Notes under the pieces: model-generated
Told to the model about the DNA's origin: nothing
The model's input: only the letters and a program-made list of their open reading frames with translations
Databases searched by the model: none
Source of the DNA: Kineosporia sp. R_H_3
GTDB taxonomy: Bacteria; Actinomycetota; Actinomycetes; Actinomycetales; Kineosporiaceae
Length of the DNA stretch: 35,209 nt
NCBI RefSeq assembly: GCF_002198675.1
Contig: NZ_MWLL01000143.1
Location: 1 to 35,209, forward strand
Reading direction: 5' to 3'
Made by a program: the position numbers and the translations under genes
In this document: piece after piece, positions 14,707 through 22,707 of the stretch
How the letters are laid out: every line of letters starts with the position of its first letter
How positions within the stretch are numbered: position 1 is the first letter of the stretch

Positions 14707-15714
14707 CTACGGAGCTGCCGGTCCGAGACCGGTCCGTGCGTCCCCGCCGAGGTGGTCCTCGAGGAGCGCGAGGGCGCCCGCGGCGGCGGCCGTGAGAGCC
14801 GTCGGCGGCCGGCCCGCCCAGAGCGTGGCGAGGGCGGGCGGTGTCAGGGGCACGATCTCGAGCGTCTCGAACTCCTCGCCCGCCAGGAGCTCTGCGGCAT
14901 CCGGGCGGCGGTCGACGGCGGCGAGGTCGAGCAGGACGACGACGTCCGGGCGCAGCCGTGCGAGGTCGGTGACGAGGCCGAGCACCCGGAGCGACGCCTC
15001 GACCTCGCCCACCGTCCGGTGCACGCCGAGCTCCTCGCGCAGCTCCGTGGCGACCGTCGTGGCGAGGTGCCGGCCGTCCCCGGCGGGCTCGAGCATCCCG
15101 GACGGGGCGACGTGCCAGCGGCCCGGATCGGTCCCGACCCGGGTGCTCCGCAGACCGAGGACGACGCCCGTCTCCCCGTGGGGACCGTCGTCTCCAATGC
15201 CGGTCCGGACCACGAGCAGCACCGAGACCCCGAACGCGGCGGCACGGCCCGTGCCGCTCGTCGTCGGGTCACCGGCGACCTCGTGCGCGCGATGGCGCAG
15301 CGGCAGGTCCGCGAGCGAGGTCGGGTCCGGCCGATCGTCCGTGCCGTCACCCGAAGCGGCTGCAGCGCGGACGATCTCGTCACGCACGGCGTCGCACGTC
15401 GCGAGCATGTCGAAGTACCCGCCGGGCACGACGCGGACCACCGCCCCGCCGGAGCCGCCCGCACCGTCCGGTGTCTCGACCCGGTCCAGGCACAGGACCG
15501 CCCCGTCGTGCACCCGCCCGCCGGCGCGCAACCCGTCGAGGAACGGCCGGCCGCCCTCGGCGAGCACCGCATCCACCACCCGCGGCCGGTCGTCGAGGAC
15601 GACACGGGCCCCGGGCAGTCGCCGGGCGGCGACCGGGTACGTCGCGCCGGCCCGGTGGACGAGGCCCGGCGTCCCGGCGTACAGCCGCGCGAGGACGGCG
15701 AGCGGGTCGGTCAC
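14707..15714 (-). CDS. Nudix hydrolase-like protein with degenerate box
   Basis: The 335-residue protein has a Nudix-like segment at about 205-250: WHVAPSGMLEP, a gap, then ATELREELGV. The consensus REUxEExGU appears as TELREELGV with the first Arg replaced by Thr. The metal-binding Glu pair is kept. An N-terminal region of about 170 residues (RVVLDDRPRVVDAVLAEGG, DRVETPDGAGGSGGAVVRVVPGGYF, then ATCDAVRDEIV) is not one I recognise and may position a large substrate. A hydrolase of nucleoside-diphosphate derivatives is a family-level guess; activity is uncertain. Start is GTG 15714 with GGCAGG about 8 nt upstream. The inverted repeats follow its stop and could terminate its transcript. Confidence 0.7.
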   Translation of the reverse strand: MTDPLAVLARLYAGTPGLVHRAGATYPVAARRLPGARVVLDDRPRVVDAVLAEGGRPFLDGLRAGGRVHDGAVLCLDRVETPDGAGGSGGAVVRVVPGGYFDMLATCDAVRDEIVRAAAASGDGTDDRPDPTSLADLPLRHRAHEVAGDPTTSGTGRAAAFGVSVLLVVRTGIGDDGPHGETGVVLGLRSTRVGTDPGRWHVAPSGMLEPAGDGRHLATTVATELREELGVHRTVGEVEASLRVLGLVTDLARLRPDVVVLLDLAAVDRRPDAAELLAGEEFETLEIVPLTPPALATLWAGRPPTALTAAAAGALALLEDHLGGDARTGLGPAAP

Positions 15715-15782
15715 CCGCCGAGCCTGCCAGACGTCCCCGCCCGGCAGGCCCGACGGGCCGACAGGCCAACGGGATCAGGCGG

Positions 15783-17381
15783 TCACGCGATCTGGTTCAT
15801 GATCTGCCAGCCGCTGCCGATCGAGCGCCTCGGGCCGAGCTTCCCGGTCGTGAGACCCGGGTACAGCCACAGCCCGCCGCCGCTCGTCGACTTCGCACGC
15901 GTCACGAGATCGGGGACGCCGTCCCCGGTCATGTCGCCGACGCCGGCGAACAGCCACATCGCGTTCCAGCCGGTCCCGATCGTCACCCGGGTGCCGAGCG
16001 CGCCGTTCGCGTAGCCGGGGTAGAGGTACAGCGTGCCGGTCGAGGCCTGGCGCACGACGAGGTCCGGGATGCCGTTGAGCGTCATGTCGCCGACGCCGAC
16101 GACGCGGTCCATGCCGCTCCAGCCGCTCTTGAGCGCCGACCGCGCCCGCAGCCCGCCGGACCCGTTGCCCGGGTACAGGTAGAGCACGCCGTTGGACTTC
16201 TGGAGCGCGACGAGGTCCGGCTTCCCGTCACCGGTGAAGTCACCGATGCCGGTGATCGCCGTCATCCCGCTCCAGCCGGTGCCGAGGCTCCGGCGGGTGC
16301 CCCACGTCGTTCCCCCGGTACCGGGGTAGAGCCACAGCGTGCCGCCGGTGCTCCGGACGAGCAGGTCGACCTTGCCGTCACCGGTGAGGTCACCCGCGGT
16401 CTCCACGAGGTTGTACGACGTCTTCGAGAACGTCCCCGCGGCGACCCGGGGCTGGAAGACGTTGCCCGTCTTCGCGCCGTTGCCCTTGTAGAGCCACAGC
16501 TGCGACGTCGACGACTGCCGGGCGAGGAGGTCGTTCTTCCAGTCGCCGTTGACGTCGTTCGCCACGGACGGCGCGGGAGCCTTCGCCGGGTTCGCCGTCC
16601 ACGCGGAGCACTTGGCGTTGAAGTCGTACGTCCCGTCGGTCCACTGCGTGAGGAAGGTCTTGCCGCCCGAGAAGCTCGTCGCGCTGCAGGCGGCGACGGC
16701 CGTCGCCTCGCCGTGCCGTCCCGTGGCCACCCAGGCCGGGACGCCGGGCAGCCACCACGGTCCGACGACCGTGTTCCACAGCCCGGCGTTGGAGTAGATC
16801 CCGATCGCGTAGCCGCTGTCCTCGAGGCCCCGCATGAGGCCCTCGACGACGAACCGGTTGCGCTGCATGGCGGCCCGGGTCGTGGCCGCCGGCCAGGCCT
16901 GGGACGAGCGGGGCTCGACGTCGATCCAGACCGTCGACGGCTTCCAGCCGATGTCGCTGAGGGTCGCCGCGGCGTACTTGGCCTCGGCGTACCCGACGTT
17001 GCGGAGCTTGCCGGCGTCGGTCGAGCCGGTCCACGGCCCGCCCGAGGTGCCGTACTGCGTGATCTGCGCGGCCGTCGGGTACGTCGCCATCGTGTACGCG
17101 TGGGCCGGCTTCGCGTTGTCGATCGACCACTGGCGCTGGTCGTCGACGCAGGGGTTCTCGGTGAACGCGAGCCCGCGGGTCAGCCCGATGATGACGAAGG
17201 ACGTGTTCGCGGGCGACGGCATCGGCTGCGAGCCGGGACCGGGGCACTGCGGCCACGAGATGTCGTACACGTACGGCGCCGCGGCCCGTGCGGACGGCGA
17301 GACCGCGACGGCGCCGACCCCCGCGGCCGCGAGTGCGGCGACGGCGGTGACGCAGGAGATGAGAAGTGTCCGCCTGTTCAT
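15783..17381 (-). CDS. Secreted GH25-like hydrolase with five FG-GAP/VCBS repeats
   Basis: The 532-residue exported protein has a signal peptide at about 1-34 (MNRRTLL, a hydrophobic core, then ARA-AA), with a possible weak Tat motif. Residues 36-265 resemble glycoside-hydrolase-like DUF1906/GH25 domains: YDISWPQC near the start, IIGLTRGLAF, VWIDVEP with Asp154/Glu156, GIYSNAGLWNTV and TQWTDGTYDFN. Then come five repeats with acidic Ca-binding-like loops (NDVNGDWKNDL, GDLTGDGKVDL, GDFTGDGKPDL, GDMTLNGIPDL, GDMTGDGVPDL), each followed by LWLYPG or LYLYPG, as in an integrin-like propeller. The fourth loop has lost its Asp-Gly pattern. Cell-wall binding or cleavage is likely. ATG 17381 has GGGGAGGA 5 nt upstream. 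Confidence 0.87.
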   Translation of the reverse strand: MNRRTLLISCVTAVAALAAAGVGAVAVSPSARAAAPYVYDISWPQCPGPGSQPMPSPANTSFVIIGLTRGLAFTENPCVDDQRQWSIDNAKPAHAYTMATYPTAAQITQYGTSGGPWTGSTDAGKLRNVGYAEAKYAAATLSDIGWKPSTVWIDVEPRSSQAWPAATTRAAMQRNRFVVEGLMRGLEDSGYAIGIYSNAGLWNTVVGPWWLPGVPAWVATGRHGEATAVAACSATSFSGGKTFLTQWTDGTYDFNAKCSAWTANPAKAPAPSVANDVNGDWKNDLLARQSSTSQLWLYKGNGAKTGNVFQPRVAAGTFSKTSYNLVETAGDLTGDGKVDLLVRSTGGTLWLYPGTGGTTWGTRRSLGTGWSGMTAITGIGDFTGDGKPDLVALQKSNGVLYLYPGNGSGGLRARSALKSGWSGMDRVVGVGDMTLNGIPDLVVRQASTGTLYLYPGYANGALGTRVTIGTGWNAMWLFAGVGDMTGDGVPDLVTRAKSTSGGGLWLYPGLTTGKLGPRRSIGSGWQIMNQIA

Positions 17382-17496
17382 GTTGTCCTCCCCAGGAGGC
17401 GGTAGTTCAACGCTAGTTCGCCGTCCGTGGCGTGATCCGGGCCTTGCAGCACCTGTCCAGTCTTTGTCAGAGAGCGTCCGTGCCCCTGACGGGTCG

Positions 17497-18378
17497 TCAC
17501 GTCCCGCGCGCCACGTCGACGTGCACGTGGTCGAGGTGGCGCAGGACCGCGTTGCGCGTCGGGCCCTGCGGCGGCACGTAGGGCCGCCACCCTGCAGAGG
17601 ACCGGGACGCCGTCCAGATCCGGTCGTCGAAGATGACGTTGTCGACGTCGAGCTCGTCCGCGTGCGCGACGAGCCACTGCGCGACGAGCCAGCCCCGCCG
17701 CGACGTCTGCGCGGACACCGGGCGGAAGAACACGTCGACGGCGCGACCCTCGTAGTGCGCCGACCCGGGCATGTGGCCGGTCGACACCCCGCCGGGCTCG
17801 AACCCGCCGAGCGCGAGCTTGCCGGCCGCGCCGCGCAGGGCCGTCCGGACGCCCTCCGCCCGCGGCGTGAGGCCGCTCGCGGTCTCGTCCTCGCGGGCGA
17901 GGTCGTCGCGGGAGCGCCGCTCGGCCGCCGACACGGTGCAGGAGAGCGCCCCGTCGCGGGTGCGGAGCGCGGTGACGACGGCCCGGTCGGCCGCCGGCAG
18001 CCCCACCGGCAGGGTCTTCGCCAGGGCTGCGCTCGTGAGTCGCTTCGCCTCCTCGGGCTCGAGCCGGCGCTCGCCGTCCGCCGTCGTCACGGAGCAGGAC
18101 GGACCGCCGAGCAGGCCCGGCAGCCACGCGTCCGGCCAGCCGACGACCCGGACGGCGGCCGTGCCCACGAGGAGCACGAGCACGAGGGCGGCGCCGAGGA
18201 CCGCCTGCCGGCCGCGCCGGGTCAGCCGCAGCCGGGGGCCGGCCGACGGCCGCGGGTAGCCGTACACGGTCGCGCCGTCCGGCACGTCCGGGAGCGGCTC
18301 CCGAGCGCCGTCCTGGGGCACGGTGCCGTCGGCACCGGGGTCCGTCGACGGCCCGGCGGCGATCCCTCCCCTGCCCAT
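17497..18378 (-). CDS. Membrane-anchored VldE/M15-like zinc peptidase-fold protein
   Basis: The 293-residue protein has a cytosolic N-terminus, one membrane segment (about 57-79) and an extracytoplasmic region. The C-terminal domain (about 175-290) has the ARB_07466/VldE-type pattern: STGHMPGSAHYEGRAVDVFF with His202, His208 and Asp215, then HLDHVHVDV with His284/His286. The His-Asp-HxH set matches D-Ala-D-Ala/M15-like metallopeptidases, suggesting a role in cell-wall peptide trimming or binding; this is inference. Cys95 and Cys147 could form a disulfide. I chose ATG 18378, which leaves about 100 bp for promoters; a GTG at 18459 is the alternative. No good ribosome binding site is seen for either. 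It lies upstream of the secreted GH25-like gene on the same strand. Confidence 0.75.
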   Translation of the reverse strand: MGRGGIAAGPSTDPGADGTVPQDGAREPLPDVPDGATVYGYPRPSAGPRLRLTRRGRQAVLGAALVLVLLVGTAAVRVVGWPDAWLPGLLGGPSCSVTTADGERRLEPEEAKRLTSAALAKTLPVGLPAADRAVVTALRTRDGALSCTVSAAERRSRDDLAREDETASGLTPRAEGVRTALRGAAGKLALGGFEPGGVSTGHMPGSAHYEGRAVDVFFRPVSAQTSRRGWLVAQWLVAHADELDVDNVIFDDRIWTASRSSAGWRPYVPPQGPTRNAVLRHLDHVHVDVARGT

Positions 18379-18470
18379 GTACGCAAGGACGCGCGTCGGA
18401 GCGGGCCGGTTGTCACACCTACGGTGGAGGTTTCGCGCCGCGAACCGTGACAGATCCACCTCGATCCGGC

Positions 18471-18476
18471 CAAGAT
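18471..18476 (+). promoter_or_regulatory. Candidate leaderless -10 box for the small membrane protein
   Basis: CAAGAT lies 6 nt before the ATG at 18483. The same hexamer at the same distance precedes the protease GTG at 6777. Confidence 0.3.
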
Positions 18477-18482
18477 CGAGGC

Positions 18483-18932
18483 ATGAGTGATCTCGGGGAG
18501 AGCTCGTCCGGACCCCGGCGGCCGCTGTCGGCCGAGGAGCGCGAAGAGGCGGACGGGGCGTGGGCCCTGATCGTCGCCGCGGTCCTCGCCGTGTCCTTCG
18601 CCGGTGCCGCCTGGTGGGCCTCCGGCCGACCGCTCGTCGCCCTGTTCGTCGCCGTCGGGGCCTTCTGCGCCCTGTGGCTGCTCATGGCCTTCACCCCGCC
18701 CGACCCGGGCGACGTCGCGGCACCCCTGCCCCGCGGCCGGACCGTCGTCCTCATCGGGGCCGGGCTGGGGTTCGGGGCGGCCGGCCTGCTGGGCTCCGTG
18801 GTGACGCCGTGGCTCGGGCTCGGGCTCGCCGTCGTCGTCGGCGCACCCCTCGGCGCCCTCCTCGGTGGTGTCGTGGCGAAGGCCCTGCTGGTGCTCCGGC
18901 GCCTCGGTCGTGCCCTGGTGGGCGGGCGGTGA
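18483..18932 (+). CDS. Small membrane protein of unknown function
   Basis: The 149-residue protein has a short cytosolic N-terminus (SAEEREEADGAW) followed by four hydrophobic segments at about 28-47, 50-72, 89-107 and 109-135, ending in a basic tail (LRRLGRALVGGR). I do not recognise a family. The ATG at 18483 gives a sensible N-terminus; GAGG nearly touches it, so initiation may be leaderless. It is divergent from the VldE-like gene and 49 bp upstream of the HAD gene, so it may share a transcript with the sugar phosphorylase module. Whether it takes part in sugar uptake cannot be told. Confidence 0.7.
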   Translation: MSDLGESSSGPRRPLSAEEREEADGAWALIVAAVLAVSFAGAAWWASGRPLVALFVAVGAFCALWLLMAFTPPDPGDVAAPLPRGRTVVLIGAGLGFGAAGLLGSVVTPWLGLGLAVVVGAPLGALLGGVVAKALLVLRRLGRALVGGR

Positions 18933-18981
18933 CCGACCGGGTCGAAGGGCGGCCCGAACCGGCCGGTGCTGTGCTGGTCGC

Positions 18982-19749
18982 ATGACCACGAGCCCTGCCC
19001 TCGCCACCCGCTTCGGCCTGCCGGACGGGGTCGAGGCGTGCCTGTTCGACCTCGACGGCGTGCTGACCCGGACGGCCACCGTGCACGCCGCGGCCTGGAA
19101 GGAGATGTTCGACGCCTTCCTGCGGACCCGCGCCGAGCGCAGCGGCGAGGAGTTCGTGCCGTTCGACCCCGAGGACGACTACGAGGCGTACGTCGACGGG
19201 ATGCCGCGCGCCGACGGCACCCGGGCGTTCCTCGCCTCCCGCGGCATCGACCTGCCCGAGGGGTCGGACGACGACGAGCCGGGTGCGGCCACCGTCACGG
19301 GTCTGGGGAAGCTCAAGAACGACATCGTCGTGCGCCGGATCCGCGAGGACGGCGTCTCGGTCTACGACGGGTCGGTCGAGTACGTCCGGGCGGTGCGGGC
19401 CGGCGGCCTGCGGACGGCGGTCGTGTCGTCGTCCGCGAACACCGCGGATGTGCTGCGGGTGACGGGCATCGAGGACCTCTTCGACGCCCGGATCGACGCC
19501 GGCGTCGCCCGCGAGCGGAACCTGCGCGGCAAGCCGGCCCCGGACACGTTCCTCGCCGGTGCCGCCGCGCTCGACGTCCCCGCCCGCAAGGCCGCGGTGT
19601 TCGAGGACGCCCTCGCCGGGGTCGAGGCCGGGCACGCGGGCGGCTTCGCGGTCGTCGTCGGCGTCGACCGGTCCGACCAGGCCGACGCGCTGCGCGCCCA
19701 CGGCGCGGACGTCGTCGTCGCCGACCTCTCCGACCTGCTCGGCCGATGA
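18982..19749 (+). CDS. HAD-family beta-phosphoglucomutase
   Basis: The 255-residue HAD hydrolase-fold enzyme has motif I FDLDGVLT (Asp23 nucleophile, Asp25 acid/base), motif II VVSSSAN, a motif III Lys in RGKPAPDTF, and motif IV FEDALAGVEAG. The cap region with HAAAWKEMFDAFL, together with the unusually long insertion DDYEAYVDGMPRADGTRAFLASRGI, is typical of the actinobacterial beta-PGM group. The expected reaction is beta-glucose-1-phosphate to glucose-6-phosphate. The gene overlaps GH65 by ATGA, and that pairing strongly supports the assignment. The start is ATG 18982; the open frame upstream shadows the membrane protein gene. Confidence 0.9.
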   Translation: MTTSPALATRFGLPDGVEACLFDLDGVLTRTATVHAAAWKEMFDAFLRTRAERSGEEFVPFDPEDDYEAYVDGMPRADGTRAFLASRGIDLPEGSDDDEPGAATVTGLGKLKNDIVVRRIREDGVSVYDGSVEYVRAVRAGGLRTAVVSSSANTADVLRVTGIEDLFDARIDAGVARERNLRGKPAPDTFLAGAAALDVPARKAAVFEDALAGVEAGHAGGFAVVVGVDRSDQADALRAHGADVVVADLSDLLGR

Positions 19750-22190
19750 CGACCCCGCTCTACGGCGTCCCCGTCGCGCAGCCGGGCCGGCGCTACGCCG
19801 CGCCCGCCGACGGGTCGGCCGACGGCTCGCAGACCGAGGACGTCTTCACCGTCGAGCCGTGGGCGGTCACCGAGCCGGTGCTGCGGCTCGACGTCCTCGC
19901 GCGGACCGAGTCGGTCTTCGCGCTGTCGAACGGGCACGTCGGCGTCCGCGGCAACCTCGAGGAGGGCGAGCCGCACGCGCTGCCCGGCACCTACCTGAAC
20001 TCCGTGCACGAGAAGCGGCCGCTGCCGTACGCCGAGGCGGGCTACGGGTACCCCGAGTCGGGCCAGACCGTCGTCGACGTGACCAACGGCAAGATCATCC
20101 GGCTGCTCGTCGACGACGAGCCGTTCGACGTCCGCTACGGCACGCTGCACCGGCACGAGCGCCGGCTCGACCTGCGCGCCGGGACGCTCGCGCGCGACGT
20201 CGAGTGGACGTCCCCCGCCGACAAGACCGTGAAGGTCACGACGACCCGGCTCGTCTCGCTGACGCACCGCTCCGTCCTCGCGATCGCGTACGAGGTGGAA
20301 CCGGTCGGCGCGCCCGCGCGGGTCGTCGTCCAGTCCGAGCTCGTCGCCAACGAGGACCTGCCCCCGGCCGGTGACGACCCGCGGGTCGCCGCGGCGCTCA
20401 ACGCGCCCTTCGACGCCGTCGAGCACGAGGTCCGCGGCACGTGGGCGAGCCTGCTGCACCGCACCCGGGCCAGCGCGATCGGTGTCGCGGCGGCGATGGA
20501 CCACGTCGTCGAGGTCGTCGGCGACGACGCGGACGGCGTCGAGGTCGCCGTGACCTCGCAGGCCCAGCCGGACTGGGCGCGCGTCACCTTCACCGCGGCG
20601 CTCGCCCCCGGGCAGCGGCTGCGCGTCGTCAAGCTCGTCAGCTACGGCTGGTCGTCGCTGCGCTCGACCCCCGCCCTGCGGGACCAGGTCGCCGCCGCCC
20701 TCACCGGGGCCCGGCACACCGGCTGGCCCGGTCTGCTGAAGGACCAGCGAGCGTTCCTCGACGGGTTCTGGGCCGGCGCGGACGTCGAGATCGAGGGCGA
20801 CCCCGCGCTCCAGCAGGCCGTCCGGTTCGCGCTCTACGGCGTGCTCCAGGCGGCGGTGCGCGCGGAGGAGCGGCCGATCGGCGCCAAGGGCCTCACCGGC
20901 ACCGGGTACGACGGCCACACCTTCTGGGACACCGAGACCTTCGTGCTGCCGATGCTCGCGCACACGTGGCCGCCCGCGGTCGCCGACGCCCTGCGCTGGC
21001 GGCACGCGACCCTGCCGAAGGCGAAGGAACGGGCCCGCCAGCTCGGTCTGGCCGGTGCGGCCTTCCCGTGGCGGACCATCACGGGCGAGGAGTGCTCCGG
21101 CTACTGGCCCGCGGGGACCGCGGCCTTCCACATCAACGCCGACGTCGCGGACGCCGTGATCCGCTACCACGACGCCGTGCGCGACGACGACTTCGACGCC
21201 GGAGCCGGTCTGGAGCTGCTCGTCGAGACCGCGCGGCTGTGGACGAGCCTGGGCCACATCGGCCGCGACGGCTGCTTCCACGTGGACGGCGTCACGGGCC
21301 CCGACGAGTACTCGGCCGTCGCGGACGACAACGCCTACACGCTGCTCATGGCGCAGCGGAACCTGCGGGCCGCAGCGATCGCCGCGACGAACTACCGGGA
21401 CGGCGCCGCCGCGCTCGGCGTCGACGCCGCGGAGGTCGCCGGCTGGCGCGAGCGCGCGGACGCCGTCGTGCTGCCGTTCGACGCCGACCTCGGGGTGCAC
21501 GAGCAGTCCCGCGGCTTCACCCGGCACGAGCCGTGGGACTTCGCGGCGTCCCGCGGGGAGCACCCGCTCATGCTCCACCACCCGTACTTCGAGCTGTACC
21601 GCCGCCAGGTCTGCAAGCAGGCCGACCTCGTGCTCGCGATGCACCTGCGCGGGGACGCCTTCACCCCGCAGGAGAAGGCGGCGAACTTCGCCTACTACGA
21701 GGCGATCACCGTGCGGGACTCGTCGCTCTCGGCCTGCACCCAGGCGGTGCTCGCGGCCGAGGTCGGCTGCCTCGACCTCGCGTACGACTACGCGTGCGAG
21801 GCGGCCTTCATGGACCTGCACGACCTGCAGAACAACACCCGCGACGGCCTGCACATCGCCTCGCTCGCCGGGGCGTGGACGGCGCTCGTCTCCGGGTTCG
21901 GCGGCATGCGCGACCACGACGGCACGCTGATCTTCGCGCCCCGGCTGCCGCCACGGATCACCCGGATGAGCTTCCGCATCCGGCACCGCGGGCTCTACCT
22001 GCACGTCACCACGGACGGCGCCCGGGCCACCTACGAGCTCGTCGACGACGGCCGGAGCATCGACATCGTCCACCACGGCACGACGCTCACCCTGCACTCC
22101 GGCGAGCCGGTCACGCTGCCGGTGCCGCCGCTCGAGCTCCCGCCGCCGGCCGTCCACCAGCCGCCGGGCCGCGCACCGCGGCGGCGCTGA
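19746..22190 (+). CDS. GH65 disaccharide phosphorylase
   Basis: The 814-residue enzyme fits family GH65 (maltose, trehalose, kojibiose and nigerose phosphorylases). The N-terminal beta-sandwich begins near 35 (ESVFALSNGHVGVRGNLEEG, 55-74). The (alpha/alpha)6 barrel contains GTGYDGHTFWDTETFVLPML (385-404), the catalytic acid Glu521 in VTGPDEYSAV and the phosphate-loop region NNTRDGLHIASLAGAW. A C-terminal Pro-rich tail follows. It inverts the bond to give beta-glucose-1-phosphate, which the overlapping HAD gene product would convert. The exact disaccharide cannot be decided from the sequence; trehalose and maltose are the commonest in Actinobacteria. No signal peptide, so it acts in the cytosol. 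Confidence 0.92.
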   Translation: MTTPLYGVPVAQPGRRYAAPADGSADGSQTEDVFTVEPWAVTEPVLRLDVLARTESVFALSNGHVGVRGNLEEGEPHALPGTYLNSVHEKRPLPYAEAGYGYPESGQTVVDVTNGKIIRLLVDDEPFDVRYGTLHRHERRLDLRAGTLARDVEWTSPADKTVKVTTTRLVSLTHRSVLAIAYEVEPVGAPARVVVQSELVANEDLPPAGDDPRVAAALNAPFDAVEHEVRGTWASLLHRTRASAIGVAAAMDHVVEVVGDDADGVEVAVTSQAQPDWARVTFTAALAPGQRLRVVKLVSYGWSSLRSTPALRDQVAAALTGARHTGWPGLLKDQRAFLDGFWAGADVEIEGDPALQQAVRFALYGVLQAAVRAEERPIGAKGLTGTGYDGHTFWDTETFVLPMLAHTWPPAVADALRWRHATLPKAKERARQLGLAGAAFPWRTITGEECSGYWPAGTAAFHINADVADAVIRYHDAVRDDDFDAGAGLELLVETARLWTSLGHIGRDGCFHVDGVTGPDEYSAVADDNAYTLLMAQRNLRAAAIAATNYRDGAAALGVDAAEVAGWRERADAVVLPFDADLGVHEQSRGFTRHEPWDFAASRGEHPLMLHHPYFELYRRQVCKQADLVLAMHLRGDAFTPQEKAANFAYYEAITVRDSSLSACTQAVLAAEVGCLDLAYDYACEAAFMDLHDLQNNTRDGLHIASLAGAWTALVSGFGGMRDHDGTLIFAPRLPPRITRMSFRIRHRGLYLHVTTDGARATYELVDDGRSIDIVHHGTTLTLHSGEPVTLPVPPLELPPPAVHQPPGRAPRRR

Positions 22191-22272
22191 CCGGCGTCCG
22201 GTCCGACGGGCGCGGACGGCGATCCCGGGGTTGCATGGAGGCGCCCACCGCACCTGATCGAAGGAGAACCCC

Positions 22273-22707
22273 ATGCCCACCCGTTCCGCGACGACGACGT
22301 GGTCCGGCGGACTGCAGGACGGCGCCGGCCGCGTCGAGCTCTCGAGCTCCAAGGCCGGCTCGTACGACGTCTCGTTCCCGCGCCGTGCGGCCGACGACGC
22401 CGAGGGCGTCACGAGCCCCGAGGAGCTCATCGCCGCGGCGCACAGCGCCTGCTACGCGATGCAGTTCTCCGCGCTGCTCGGCCAGGCCGGCGGCACGGAC
22501 ATCTCGCTCGACGTCTCCGCCGACGTCTCGCTCGCACCCGACCCGGCGGGCGGGTTCCGGATCAGCGGCATCGTGCTCCACGTGCGGGGCGGGGCGAGCG
22601 GGCTCGACGCCGCGACGTTCGCGGGCGTCGCCGAGGACGCGAAGAACAGCTGCCCGGTGAGCAAGGCGCTCACCGGGACGACGATCACTCTCGACGTGCA
22701 GGGCTGA
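22273..22707 (+). CDS. osmC: OsmC-family peroxiredoxin
   Basis: The 144-residue protein has the OsmC/Ohr two-cysteine arrangement: Cys60 in AAHSACYAMQ and Cys127 in AKNSCPVSKAL, with the early Arg and SPEELIAAAHS typical of OsmC proper. It would reduce organic hydroperoxides with low-molecular-weight or lipoylated thiols. The ATG has GAAGGAG about 6 nt upstream. It follows GH65 by 82 bp, which is long enough for its own promoter. Its last 23 bp overlap the end of the opposing c-di-GMP gene. Confidence 0.92.
   Translation: MPTRSATTTWSGGLQDGAGRVELSSSKAGSYDVSFPRRAADDAEGVTSPEELIAAAHSACYAMQFSALLGQAGGTDISLDVSADVSLAPDPAGGFRISGIVLHVRGGASGLDAATFAGVAEDAKNSCPVSKALTGTTITLDVQG

Noticed and set aside
19362-22430. 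1022-codon minus-strand open frame
   Set aside because: Antisense shadow of the HAD and GH65 genes, whose catalytic motifs are complete.
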